Assembly (NCBI GenBank): GCA_020633725.1
Contig: JACKDC010000004.1
Location: 265,224 to 329,223 of the forward strand
Direction: 5' to 3'
Length of the DNA stretch: 64,000 nt
From: Candidatus Latescibacterota bacterium
GTDB lineage: Bacteria > Krumholzibacteriota > Krumholzibacteriia > JACNKJ01
Positions within the stretch are counted from its first letter, which is position 1. Every line of letters begins with the position of its first letter. Positions 8,911-17,397 of this stretch are shown here, piece by piece. The notes beneath the pieces were generated by a model. It had not been told where the DNA came from. It ran no database searches and saw only the letters and a list, made by a program, of their open reading frames with translations. The position numbers and the translations under genes were made by a program.

Positions 8911-10878
8911 ATGAAGCTCGGGCCGGCCATTCTCACGCTCTTGCTGGCAACCTCCGTGGCCACCGCCGAGGCCCAGACCTGGGAGGCGGACGACGGGATC
9001 TTCAACCCCAGCGGCATTCCCTCGCTGACCTTCTCGCAGCCCCGGCTGGCGGATCTCGACGGCGACGGCGACCTCGACCTGATCCTCGGCAGCTCCGTCG
9101 ACGCGCCGCTCTACTTCGAGAACGTCGGCACGCCCACCAGTCCGGCGTTCGCGCGCGGGGACGACATCCTCGCTCCCATCGATCCCCTGGACGCCGAGAT
9201 GGTCGTTGCGGGAGACCTCGACGGGGACGCCGACCTCGACCTCGTCACCGGGGGCTACCTGGGCCTGCAGCTCTTCACCAATGTCGGCGACCTGCACGCG
9301 CCAGCCTTCACGCGGGTCGACGGCTTCTTCGCCGGCCTCGCGGCGGGTTCGCTCCCCGTGCCGACCCTCGCCGATCTCGACGACGACGGCGACCTGGACC
9401 TGCTGGTCGGTCTCAGCGAGGATGGTCGCCTCAAGTTCTATCCCAACCTCGGGACGCCCGTCGCCGCCGTCTTCACCGAGGCCTCGGCCACGATCTGGTA
9501 CGACGTCGGCCTCTACGCGTATCCCTGGTTCGCCGATCTCGACGGCGACGGGGACGTCGACCTGCTCTCCGGTCGCGACCAGCACGGCTTCGTCTACTAT
9601 CGCAACATCGGCAACCCGACCACGCCGATCTGGCAAAGCGCCGACGCGCTCTTCACGGGCCTCGGCGCCGCCACCTACTGGAACTCGCCCTGCCTGGTGG
9701 ATCTCACGGGCGACGGCCGGCTCGACCTCATCCACGGCACCGACGCGGGGCCCCTGCAGTACTACGTCAACACGGGCAGTCTCGAAGTGCCCGCCTGGAC
9801 CGCGAACACGAGTCTCTTTGGCGGCGTGCTCGACGTCGGCGCGGCCAGCTCGCCGTTCTTCTTCGACTTCGACGGCGACGGCGACCTGGATCTGGCGAGC
9901 GGCAGCCAGCTCGGTGACATCAAGTACTTCGAGAACACCGGCACGGCGGCGGCGCCAGCCTGGCGCGCCGACCACGCCTACTTCGCCGGCATCGACCACT
10001 CGATCTACTCGGCAATCACCCTGGGGGACGTGAACGACGACGGCCTCGCCGACGCGGTTGCGGGCGACCTGAACGGCCAGCTGTTCTTCCACCCCAACAC
10101 CGGCAGCGGCTTCGACTATGACGGCGCGGTCTTCACGGGAATCAACCTCGGCGGCTGGTCGGTGCCGCGCTTCGTGGACATGGACGGCGACCTCGACCTC
10201 GACCTGGTGGCCGGCAACGAGGCGGGACAGCTGACCTATCTCGAGAACCAGGGGACCGTCGCCGCGCCAGCGTGGGTTGTCATCCCCGGCTTCTTCGGCG
10301 GGCTCGACGTGGGCAGCAACTGCTCGCCGACCCTCGGCGACTTCGACGGCGACGGCGACCAGGATCTGATCACGGGGAACCTCTCGCACGCCGTGCGCTA
10401 CTTCGCGCACGAGGGAGCAAGCTGGGTGGAGGACGCGAGCGTCCTGGCGGGGATCACCGCCGGCCAGAACGCGGCGCCGGCGCTCGCGGATCTCGACGGC
10501 GACGGGGACCTCGACCTCACGATCGGCAACTACGGCGGCACCTTCAACTACTACCGGAACCCGGGGCCCCCGACCTCCGTGCCGGAGGAGAGCGTGCCGG
10601 CCAAGGGGCTCGCGCTCGCCGCCTACCCCAACCCGTTCAACCCCACGACCGTCCTGCGCTTCCGCCTGAACGTGCCGGCGGCGGTGGAGCTCGCGATCTA
10701 TGACCTGGCCGGACGCCAGGTCCGAACGCTGTCGACCGGCCCCCTGAGCGCGGGCGATCACGAGGCGAAGTGGGACGGCCGCGACGCGCAGGGCACGCCC
10801 CTGAGTTCCGGCCTCTACTTTGCGCGCCTGCGCGCCGGCGGCGACCAGAGCGCGACGAAGCTCGTCCTCCTCAAGTAG
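8911..10878 (+). CDS. Secreted FG-GAP/VCBS repeat protein with FlgD-like C-terminal sorting domain
   Basis: A 655-aa exported protein. Signal peptide: LGPAILTLLLATSVATAEA. The body is about nine repeats of roughly 60 residues, each with a calcium-binding-type core DLDGDGDLDL followed by a strand such as NVGTPTSPAF. This is the FG-GAP/VCBS beta-propeller pattern. The last 85 residues (from AYPNPFNPTTVLRF to TKLVLLK) form a FlgD-Ig-like module used for surface sorting in FCB bacteria. Likely displayed on or released from the cell surface; the ligand is unknown. The gene converges with the MFS gene, 7 bp apart. Confidence 0.92.
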   Translation: MKLGPAILTLLLATSVATAEAQTWEADDGIFNPSGIPSLTFSQPRLADLDGDGDLDLILGSSVDAPLYFENVGTPTSPAFARGDDILAPIDPLDAEMVVAGDLDGDADLDLVTGGYLGLQLFTNVGDLHAPAFTRVDGFFAGLAAGSLPVPTLADLDDDGDLDLLVGLSEDGRLKFYPNLGTPVAAVFTEASATIWYDVGLYAYPWFADLDGDGDVDLLSGRDQHGFVYYRNIGNPTTPIWQSADALFTGLGAATYWNSPCLVDLTGDGRLDLIHGTDAGPLQYYVNTGSLEVPAWTANTSLFGGVLDVGAASSPFFFDFDGDGDLDLASGSQLGDIKYFENTGTAAAPAWRADHAYFAGIDHSIYSAITLGDVNDDGLADAVAGDLNGQLFFHPNTGSGFDYDGAVFTGINLGGWSVPRFVDMDGDLDLDLVAGNEAGQLTYLENQGTVAAPAWVVIPGFFGGLDVGSNCSPTLGDFDGDGDQDLITGNLSHAVRYFAHEGASWVEDASVLAGITAGQNAAPALADLDGDGDLDLTIGNYGGTFNYYRNPGPPTSVPEESVPAKGLALAAYPNPFNPTTVLRFRLNVPAAVELAIYDLAGRQVRTLSTGPLSAGDHEAKWDGRDAQGTPLSSGLYFARLRAGGDQSATKLVLLK

Positions 10879-10885
10879 ACTTGCC

Positions 10886-12283
10886 TCAGCGGCGCCGGAC
10901 CATGCGCGTTGCGAGCGTCGCGATCCGCACCTTCGCGTACTGCTGCAGCGTGTAGAGCGCCTCGGCCGTGGACGGCACCTCGGGCTCGGCGATCCACAGC
11001 AGCGGGACCAGCGCCGTCCAGCGCAGCAGCCCGGTGAGCCCAAAGAGCACCTGCTCGCTCTGTAGCTGCAGCGAGCCCAGCGCGAGCGGCGGCGGCAGGA
11101 AGGCGCCCGACAGCAGCATGGTTGCCATCATGGCGAGCCCCGCGCACGCGCCGTAGACGCCCGAGTAGGCCTGCCGCCGTTCGGGCGGCGCGATGGCGAG
11201 CACGAAGTTCGTCCCCACCAGGCCCGCGCCCGCCCACATCGCCCCCGAGAAGAAGGCCTCCACGAAGAGGATCCCGTAGCTCCCCGCGCTCACGAAGAGC
11301 CAGGCCTGGGGGATGAACCCGCCCATCACGATCGAGATCGCCATGGCCGTGCGGTTGCCCAGGCGGTCGACGATGCGTCCCCAGGCGTGCAGCGAGAGCA
11401 GCGCTGCCACCGTGCTGATGGTCGCGTAGATCTGTATCTGCACCAGCGGCATGGCGAGGTTGGCGATCATGAAGGGCTGCCAGAAGGGCGCGCCCACGCC
11501 GATGGCGAGCATCCACCACACGGTGAAGAGGATCAGCCGCCGAAAGTTGGGGTCGCCGAAGGGTGCGAGCAGCAGAGTGGCGGCGTTGTCGGTCTCGATC
11601 GCCTTGGGCAGCTCCGGCTGCCGCCAGAGCAGGAACTGGCCGACGACGCCGATCAGCGACGCGCCGGCGAATAGCGCGGCGAAGATCGGCAGCAGGTTGG
11701 CCTGCGTCGCCCAACCCGGCCGCGCGACGAGCGGCCAGTCGCCGGATGCCTGCACGCCGTCGAGCAGCAGGCCGAGCAGCGTGCCCGTGGCCGTGCCGGC
11801 GAGCAGCAGCCACTGCGAGCGCCGGGCGAAGAAACGCCCGCGGATCTCGCGCGGGATGAGATCGCTGATCCACGCCACCCAGACGTTCGCGCTCACCGCC
11901 TGCGTCACCGCGCTGCCGAGGAGCAGCACGAGGAAGAGCGCCAGCGCCGCGCGGGCGGGCAGCAGCAGGGCCAGCACGCCGAAGCCGCCCACGAGCACGC
12001 GGCTCGCCAGCGCCCAGCCGACCACGGTGCCCTTGCGCGCCGTGCGCCGCCGCGTGAGCAACGCACCGAGCGGCTGAAAGAGCAGCGCGAACTGGCCGAT
12101 GGCCGCCAGCAGTCCGAACTGCAGCGGACTGGCGCCCAGCAAGACCGCGAACTTGGTGAGAAAGACGCTGCCCGGCGCCGCCACCGTGAAATGGATCTGC
12201 GCGAGCAGCCCCTCGGTGGTGGAGATGCGCGTGGTCCGGACGACCAGGGGATCGCGGCGTGGATCGTCCTGCTGCAAGTTCAC
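10886..12283 (-). CDS. Major facilitator superfamily transporter
   Basis: A 465-aa integral membrane protein with about 12 hydrophobic helices. A motif-A-like loop, IPREIRGRFFARRSQW, follows TM4 and a second, WGRIVDRLGNRTAM, lies in the C-terminal half. The substrate is unknown. The chosen start is GTG at 12283 (VNLQQDDPRRDP), the only plausible start before TM1 in this frame; its GGGAG is closer than ideal, so the start is uncertain. The gene diverges from the Cache sensor gene across a 348-bp region with a long inverted repeat. Confidence 0.85.
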   Translation of the reverse strand: MNLQQDDPRRDPLVVRTTRISTTEGLLAQIHFTVAAPGSVFLTKFAVLLGASPLQFGLLAAIGQFALLFQPLGALLTRRRTARKGTVVGWALASRVLVGGFGVLALLLPARAALALFLVLLLGSAVTQAVSANVWVAWISDLIPREIRGRFFARRSQWLLLAGTATGTLLGLLLDGVQASGDWPLVARPGWATQANLLPIFAALFAGASLIGVVGQFLLWRQPELPKAIETDNAATLLLAPFGDPNFRRLILFTVWWMLAIGVGAPFWQPFMIANLAMPLVQIQIYATISTVAALLSLHAWGRIVDRLGNRTAMAISIVMGGFIPQAWLFVSAGSYGILFVEAFFSGAMWAGAGLVGTNFVLAIAPPERRQAYSGVYGACAGLAMMATMLLSGAFLPPPLALGSLQLQSEQVLFGLTGLLRWTALVPLLWIAEPEVPSTAEALYTLQQYAKVRIATLATRMVRRR

Positions 12284-12631
12284 GCTCCCTGGCGCCAGGC
12301 CGCCGCCAGCGTCCTGCGGGGGACGGCGATGGCCATCCGAAGGCGAGCTTAGTATGAGAGCCTGAAGATGGCCATCGCCGTCCTCGGCACGCTGCGGCGC
12401 GCGAGCTTCGAAGCGCGAGCGTAAAGGGGGGCGTCTGCCGCCGCAAGCACGCCCCTTGCATGACCGGAGTCGTCCGTGGCGGCGCAAGACGGGCCCCCTT
12501 CCCAAGTGCAAGCCATCCAGCAGCTTGCCGGAAGCGCCCGCCGCCGGGGCGGAAGCCGGCGATCGGTCCCACACCGCCGGCTGGACGAAAAGCGTCCACC
12601 GCCCTCGCCGCCCGCGCCAGGGGGTTCTCCG
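12284..12631. other. 348-bp intergenic region between divergent MFS and sensor genes
   Basis: It contains the 63-bp inverted repeat described separately. The rest (12384-12631) is GC-rich with no convincing coding signal: reading frames are Arg/Pro-rich and lack a ribosome binding site. I see no clear -35/-10 pair, although TAGTAT and CATACT lie in the loop of the repeat in opposite directions. Confidence 0.6.
12321..12383. repeat. Perfect 17-bp inverted repeat with 29-nt spacer
   Basis: Left arm GGACGGCGATGGCCATC (12321-12337) is the exact reverse complement of 12367-12383. A further 4-bp AGGC/GCCT pairing occurs inside the spacer. Each arm contains the self-complementary decamer GATGGCCATC (12328-12337 and 12367-12376). 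It could therefore be either one long RNA hairpin or two dimeric operator sites, 39 bp centre to centre, flanking the divergent promoters. Confidence 0.9.
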
Positions 12632-14488
12632 GTGCCGGCTCGCCAGCGACTCACCCGCCTCGCCGTCCTCGTCCTCTTCGCGCTCGTTCCGCTGCTCGGG
12701 ATGAGCCCGACCGTCGACGCCAGCGCCGAATCCCCGTCGGGGGAGGCCGCCACGCCCGCCGTGAAGGCGCCCGACAGCGCCGCGCTGCTGGCGACGCAGC
12801 TCCAGGCGGAGCTCACGCGCCTCGGCGAGAACACCGCGGCCTTCGCGCGCAATCCGGTCTTCCGCCAGCAGGAGCACTGGTACCGCCCCTGGCAGGAGAA
12901 TGCGATCGTCCTGCTCATGGATCGCGCGCTGGACAACTTCGACAACCTGCTGCTCACCGAGCTGGTGGATCTGCGCGGGCAGCTGGTGGCCGTCAATGCG
13001 CACGACGGCCAGGAAGCGCCGCTGTCCACGCACCTCCTCTATCTCGAGGACTACGGCCGCCGCCCCTGGTTCACCGCCATGGCCGGCGCCGGTCCCGACG
13101 CCGCGCCGCGTCTTGATGGCCCGCTGGCCGACCCGGACGTCTCGCGCATCTACCCGGGCGCCGCGCCCTGCCTGCGCGTCACGGTGCCCGTGACCGTGGA
13201 CGGCGAGGTCGTCGCCCTGCTCAGCCACTGCCTGCGCTTCGCGCCGCTCAGCGAGAAGCTGTCGGCGGCCATGGCGGCGCCGGGCGCCGCACCGGGCCTC
13301 ACGCTGGCCCTGCTCGCCGCCGACGGTCACCTGCTCGCCGGCACCGTGCCCGGCCTCGGCGTCAGCGAGAGCGCGCTGCACGAGTATCCCGTCGAGGCGC
13401 CGGGCATGAGCCCCTGGGTGCTGCGCGCCTACCTGCCGCAGACGGCGGGCTGGCGCAACAAGCTGGCCGGCATGCTGCCGCCCCTGCCCGACACCGCCAC
13501 GCTGCTGCGCTGGCCGGGCCGCATCTTCGCGATCACGGGGACGCTGATCCTGCTGCTGCTCGGCGCCGGCCTGCTGCGCGCGCGGCGTGCGGCGGTTCGT
13601 CCGGCGAGTCCGGGCCGTCCGCCCATGGCCGTGCCCCGCGGTCCGCTGACGCCCGCCGAGAAGGCCCTCGAACTGCTCAACGCCTCCTTGGGCGCCATGC
13701 TCGGCACGCTGCACGCGCTGGCCGGCGGCAGCCAGGACCTGGCCGAGCGTCGCCTCGATCCCGCCATCGCCAGCGGGCCGGGCTCCACGCGCGGCGCCCT
13801 GCGCCGGGTGGCCGGCCTGCGCGAGCTGCTGGGCGGGCTGGACAAGCACGTGACGGGCTGCCGCGAGGGCGGTCTCGCCGCGCCGATGCGTCAGGCCGTG
13901 GACATCTTCGGCCGCGTGGGTCGCCAGATGGAGGCGCTGGTCGAGCCGCTGCTCGAGACCGAGCGCCGCCTGGCGAGCCTTCCGCGTCACGGCCTCCGGT
14001 CCGGCGCGGAGCTGGACAACTACCACGCGCTCAGCGCATCGGTGCACCGCACCCTCGGCGTGATGAGCGCGCTGCAGGGCGCGCTGGGACGTCTCCCGCG
14101 CAAGGTCCTGCGCGGCGAGTGGTCGCCCGGCGAGGCCGGCGCCAGCGACTGGCAGCGCGTCGTCGACGAACTCCACGAACTGCTGCTGCTGCTCGCCCGC
14201 CAGGTGGGCGCCACGCTCAAGCTCCTCGAGCTGATGCCCGCGAGCGCGGGATCGGTGATCGAGGTGCGCGACGTGAGCGCGGCCGTCCTGGCCGGCCGGT
14301 CGGCGCTGGCCGCGTCGGCGAGCGTCGGCGGGGCGGCGACCGTCGTCCTGGGCGGCGATGGGGACGGTGACTCCGCGGCGGCGGCCGAAGCGACCGCCGA
14401 GCCCGAGCCCCGCTATCACGAGGCGGCCGCCAGCGCGGCGGCGCCTTCCACCCCACGCTTCGAGGTGCTCGGCGGCAGCCGCAACTAG
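12632..14488 (+). CDS. Membrane-bound Cache-type sensor without a recognised output domain
   Basis: A 618-aa protein from the GTG at 12632, supported by AGGGGG about 8 bases upstream and a hydrophobic start (LTRLAVLVLFALVPLLG). Residues about 30-285 form an extracytoplasmic region with Cache-like features: YGRRPWFTAMAG, then PDVSRIYPG, then LRVTVPVTVDGEVVALLSH. TM2 is at about 289-319 (FAITGTLILLLLGAGLL). The cytoplasmic 300 residues are helical, with repeated Leu/Arg patterns and an Ala-rich tail. I see neither a HAMP domain, a chemoreceptor hairpin signature, nor kinase, GGDEF or HTH motifs. Probably a stress or ligand receptor; the partner is unknown. Confidence 0.7.
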   Translation: MPARQRLTRLAVLVLFALVPLLGMSPTVDASAESPSGEAATPAVKAPDSAALLATQLQAELTRLGENTAAFARNPVFRQQEHWYRPWQENAIVLLMDRALDNFDNLLLTELVDLRGQLVAVNAHDGQEAPLSTHLLYLEDYGRRPWFTAMAGAGPDAAPRLDGPLADPDVSRIYPGAAPCLRVTVPVTVDGEVVALLSHCLRFAPLSEKLSAAMAAPGAAPGLTLALLAADGHLLAGTVPGLGVSESALHEYPVEAPGMSPWVLRAYLPQTAGWRNKLAGMLPPLPDTATLLRWPGRIFAITGTLILLLLGAGLLRARRAAVRPASPGRPPMAVPRGPLTPAEKALELLNASLGAMLGTLHALAGGSQDLAERRLDPAIASGPGSTRGALRRVAGLRELLGGLDKHVTGCREGGLAAPMRQAVDIFGRVGRQMEALVEPLLETERRLASLPRHGLRSGAELDNYHALSASVHRTLGVMSALQGALGRLPRKVLRGEWSPGEAGASDWQRVVDELHELLLLLARQVGATLKLLELMPASAGSVIEVRDVSAAVLAGRSALAASASVGGAATVVLGGDGDGDSAAAAEATAEPEPRYHEAAASAAAPSTPRFEVLGGSRN

Positions 14489-14508
14489 AGCTTCATGTTC
14501 CTCCCAAG

Positions 14509-14563
14509 CCCGCCCCCGGGGGCGAGTCGGATCTCCAGGGTCCGAGTCGCAGTCGGGGGCGGG
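14509..14563 (+). repeat. Bipartite hairpin repeat, copy 1
   Basis: The palindrome CGCCCCCGGGGGCG (14511-14524) is followed by a second hairpin, CGGATC-TCCAG-GGTCCG minus one loop overlap, with a U-G wobble. CGGGGGCGGG (14554-14563) can alternatively pair with the first CCCGCCCCCG, enclosing the second hairpin. It begins 21 bp past the sensor gene stop and may act as its transcript end. Other copies: 14698, 34443, 59121. Confidence 0.75.
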
Positions 14564-14599
14564 TTCTCGCTTGCCTGCCGTTTTCTCCGCACTCGCCTC

Positions 14600-14628
14600 T
14601 TGACCTAGCCTCAATGATACTATACATT
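14600..14628 (+). promoter_or_regulatory. Orphan promoter-like sequence in an AT-rich patch
   Basis: TTGACC (14600-14605), 17 bp, then TACATT (14623-14628; TATACA overlaps it at 14621). It points into a 100-bp stretch with no credible gene that ends at a hairpin plus T5. On the opposite strand TTGCAT-17-TATCAT is also present, so direction is uncertain. Confidence 0.4.
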
Positions 14629-14697
14629 AGCATCCTATGCAAGGGGTAAAGTCCCGGTTTTGTGGAGGTTGCACGGCAGCGCCTGGCCCGCACCTCC

Positions 14698-14729
14698 CGC
14701 CCCCGGGGGCGAGCAGGACCACCGGGTCC
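14698..14729 (+). repeat. Bipartite hairpin repeat, copy 2
   Basis: Palindrome CGCCCCCGGGGGCG (14698-14711), spacer AGCA, then the hairpin GGACC-ACCG-GGTCC. It lies 29-60 bp past the batDE stop on the opposite strand. Confidence 0.8.
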
Positions 14730-14736
14730 GGTTTTT
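14716..14736 (+). terminator. Intrinsic terminator formed by the second hairpin of repeat copy 2
   Basis: GGACC ACCG GGTCC followed by GG and T5 on the plus strand. A 5-bp GC stem with a 4-nt loop and T tract fits a short Rho-independent terminator. Confidence 0.5.
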
Positions 14737-14757
14737 CGATGGGGACGTCCGCGAGCG

Positions 14758-17397
14758 CTAGAGCGACGCGAAGCTGCCCTGGGGGATCCAGCCCTCGAGC
14801 TCGTCGCCGAGGTGGACGCGGACCCAGTTGCCGCGGGTCTCGTCGATGCGCAGTTCCGCGCCGGCGTGGATCTCGAAGAGTGTGAGGAAGTCCGTGCCGG
14901 GTCCGCTGGTCACGGACACCGTGGGCGAGAGGAGCACGGCCTCGCGGCCGCTCCAGTCGGTCCACTCCACGGCCCAGGCGGCGACGGACACCAGCGGCAG
15001 CAGCACGGCCAGTGCGATCAGCACGACGCGCAGCCGTCGCCAGGCGACGATCCGCAGCAGGCCCAGCAGCAGCAGCGCCGTGCCCAGCCAGAGCAGCACG
15101 AGCCCCAGCGCGGCGAGCTCGCCCGGCGAAACGTGCTGGCGCAACCAGCGCCACGCGCCGCTCCAGGCGCCGCCGCCGGTGCTGCGCGTGTCGCCGTCGG
15201 GTCGGCGAGAGCGCGCGAGGGCGAGGTTGTCGCGGACTTCGCTGTCGCGTGGGGCGAGGCGCTGCGCGCGACGGTAGTCGAGGATCGCGCGGCCCAGGTC
15301 GCCCTGCTGGTAGTAGGCGTTGCCGAGGTTGTACCAGAGATGGCTGTCCTCCACGCCTTCCCGCGCGAGGGACTCCCAGATGCCCGCCGCGGCCTGGAAG
15401 TCGCCGGCCTCGTAGCGCGCGGCGGCGTCGGCCATGCGCTGCAGCGTGTCGTCGGCGGCGTGGGCGGGCCGAGGCGCCAGCGCCAGCGCGAGCAGGAGGA
15501 GCGGCAGCAGGCCGCCCAGCAGGCCGGCGCCCTTGCGCGCCGGGCGCGTCTCGCGGTCGAGACGCGGCAGCAGCGCGCGGGCCTGCTCGAGCAGCGTCGC
15601 CATGCGCGCGCCGCTGTGCTCGGCTGCGCCCGGAGCGTAGCGCGCGAAGTCGCAGGCGTCGAGCAGTCGGCGCGTCTCGGTGCAGGCCTCGTCGGAGGCG
15701 CCCGCGCGGCGCAGCGCGCCCTCGGCGACGTCCCCGGTCAGGCCCGCCGCCGACAGCTTCAGCCGGTCGGCCAGGTAGCCGCGCAGGCCGCTGGCCAGCT
15801 CGGCGCAGAAGCCGCCGAAGTCGCCCGCGGCGTGAGCCTTCTCCGCGGCGCGGAGACGTTCCTCGGCGCTCTTGCGCGCGCCGCGCGCACGGAAGCCCGC
15901 CGCGTCGGAGAGCTGCGCGTCGCGGCGGCGACGCCAGAACCAGGTGCCCGCCAGCAGCGGCCAGGGCAGCGCCAGCGCGGTCCAGAAGCCGGCCGAGCGG
16001 GGGAAGCGGGCGCCGTCGCCGGCGAGCGGCGGGTCGGTCTTGATGTGGTGGATGTCCCTGCCCAGCAGCTCCACGCGGTCGGGCGTGAGGTCGCTGAAGA
16101 CCACGGGTTCGCTGGCCTCCGTCTTGCCCGGCGCCACCTGCAGCGTGACGCCCTTCGTCTCCACGCTGCGATAGCGGCGCTGATCGGGGTCGAACCAGGA
16201 GTAGCTCACGCCGGGCAGCGAGAGCTCGCCCTCGCGGCGCGGCACCACGACGCGGGTGTAGCGCTTCTGGACCTGGATGGCGTCGCCGTCCACCTGCGTG
16301 TCGCTCTGCAGCTCGGCGTCGTAGGCCTTGAAGTCGACGCCGGGATCGTAGTCCGGCTCGGCGAAGGCGCGCGGATTGCCGAAGCCGCTGAGCGTGAGCG
16401 TCACCGTGATCGGCTGGCCGACGGCGTAGGGGCCGGGGTCCGTCTTCAGGGACACGCTGAACTGCTGCGCCACGGTGCCCTTGAAGCCGGCGGGGCGGCC
16501 CGCGTCGGGCAGGGGCAGCACCGTCACCGGCACGGGCGGCGTGCGCAGCACCTTCTCGGGGCCGGCGTCGAAGGCGAAGAACTCGAAGCGGCTGCGGTCG
16601 CGCAGGCGCAGCTGGATCTGCGCGGGGCCGATCTCCAGCTGGCCCGGCTCGCTGGGGAAGAGCGCCGCGCGCAGCTCGGTGGCGGCGTAGTTGACGCCGT
16701 CCACCTGGCGGTAGCCGCTGATCTCGTCGCCGAGGGGTTCGGACCAGAAGCCGGTGAAGTCGGGGGCGCCGTACTGCGGCTGGCCGATGAAGCTCACGGT
16801 CGGCCGGCGATAGAGCGCGAAGTGATGCGTGAGCTGCTGGCCCACGTAGACGGAATCCGCGTCCACCCAGGAGCGGATGAAGACGTCGCGGTTGCCCGCC
16901 GTGGCGCTCTCCTGCTGCACTGGCGGCGCGCTCGGCTGGCCGGCCGGCGGCACGCCCGCCTGCGGGGCGCCGGAGGTCGCGGGGCGCACGTTGACGCGCA
17001 TCGCGCGCGTCTCGTAGATCTGCCCCTTCACGCGCACGGGGACGGCCGGAATCGTGAGCTCGCCGCTGCGCAGCGGCACCAGCGTGTAGCGGTAGGTCTT
17101 GCTGCTGCTCGCCTGGCCGTTGACCCAGGAGAAGTTACTGGAGCTGGAGCTGCCCACGAGGCCGAAGTCGTCGAGTTCGGGCAGCTCGGGCGCATCGCTG
17201 CCGCGCATCGCGCCGGAGACGACGATGGTATAGTTGAAGGACTCGCCCTCGCGGATGATGCCGCCGTCCAGGGTGGCCTCCACCTGGACGTCGTCGGCGA
17301 GGGCGCGCACGGGCCAGGCGCCTGCCACGGCGGTGGCGAACAGGACGGCGAGGCAGAGCGCCGGCGCCCTCCGCGTGATCCGCTCCAGCGTCGACAT
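14758..17397 (-). CDS. batD: BatD-BatE fusion protein of the aerotolerance (Bat) operon
   Basis: An 879-aa chain. Residues 1-35 are a signal peptide. The BatD part (to about 600) has beta-sandwich oxygen-tolerance domains with GGIIREGESFNYTIVVSG and ELPELDDFGLVGSSSS, then a TM (FWTALALPWPLLAGTWFW) and a cytoplasmic helical piece. A second signal-peptide-like segment, LLGGLLPLLLLALALAPRP, leads into a BatE part: TPR repeats (LWYNLGNAYYQQGDLGRAI), two TMs and a C-terminal SH3-like domain (GPGTDFLTLFEIHAG, WVRVHLGDELEGWIP). These are normally two genes; here no stop separates them. Last gene of the operon; it starts in the ATGA overlap with batC. Confidence 0.9.
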   Translation of the reverse strand: MSTLERITRRAPALCLAVLFATAVAGAWPVRALADDVQVEATLDGGIIREGESFNYTIVVSGAMRGSDAPELPELDDFGLVGSSSSSNFSWVNGQASSSKTYRYTLVPLRSGELTIPAVPVRVKGQIYETRAMRVNVRPATSGAPQAGVPPAGQPSAPPVQQESATAGNRDVFIRSWVDADSVYVGQQLTHHFALYRRPTVSFIGQPQYGAPDFTGFWSEPLGDEISGYRQVDGVNYAATELRAALFPSEPGQLEIGPAQIQLRLRDRSRFEFFAFDAGPEKVLRTPPVPVTVLPLPDAGRPAGFKGTVAQQFSVSLKTDPGPYAVGQPITVTLTLSGFGNPRAFAEPDYDPGVDFKAYDAELQSDTQVDGDAIQVQKRYTRVVVPRREGELSLPGVSYSWFDPDQRRYRSVETKGVTLQVAPGKTEASEPVVFSDLTPDRVELLGRDIHHIKTDPPLAGDGARFPRSAGFWTALALPWPLLAGTWFWRRRRDAQLSDAAGFRARGARKSAEERLRAAEKAHAAGDFGGFCAELASGLRGYLADRLKLSAAGLTGDVAEGALRRAGASDEACTETRRLLDACDFARYAPGAAEHSGARMATLLEQARALLPRLDRETRPARKGAGLLGGLLPLLLLALALAPRPAHAADDTLQRMADAAARYEAGDFQAAAGIWESLAREGVEDSHLWYNLGNAYYQQGDLGRAILDYRRAQRLAPRDSEVRDNLALARSRRPDGDTRSTGGGAWSGAWRWLRQHVSPGELAALGLVLLWLGTALLLLGLLRIVAWRRLRVVLIALAVLLPLVSVAAWAVEWTDWSGREAVLLSPTVSVTSGPGTDFLTLFEIHAGAELRIDETRGNWVRVHLGDELEGWIPQGSFASL

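Larger units (their letters stand above)
14635..14736 (+). ncRNA. Candidate small RNA (speculative)
   Basis: A short unit bounded by the orphan promoter at 14600-14628 and the terminator at 14716-14736, with no start codon plus ribosome site inside. It includes repeat copy 2. I recognise no known RNA family. It lies antisense-adjacent to the 3' end of the Bat operon. Support is only the arrangement of signals. Confidence 0.25.

Noticed and set aside
9050..10560. Regularly spaced near-identical GACGGCGACGG-type DNA repeats
   Set aside because: They are the codons for the calcium-binding DLDGDGDLDL cores of the FG-GAP protein, not a CRISPR or DNA-level repeat array.
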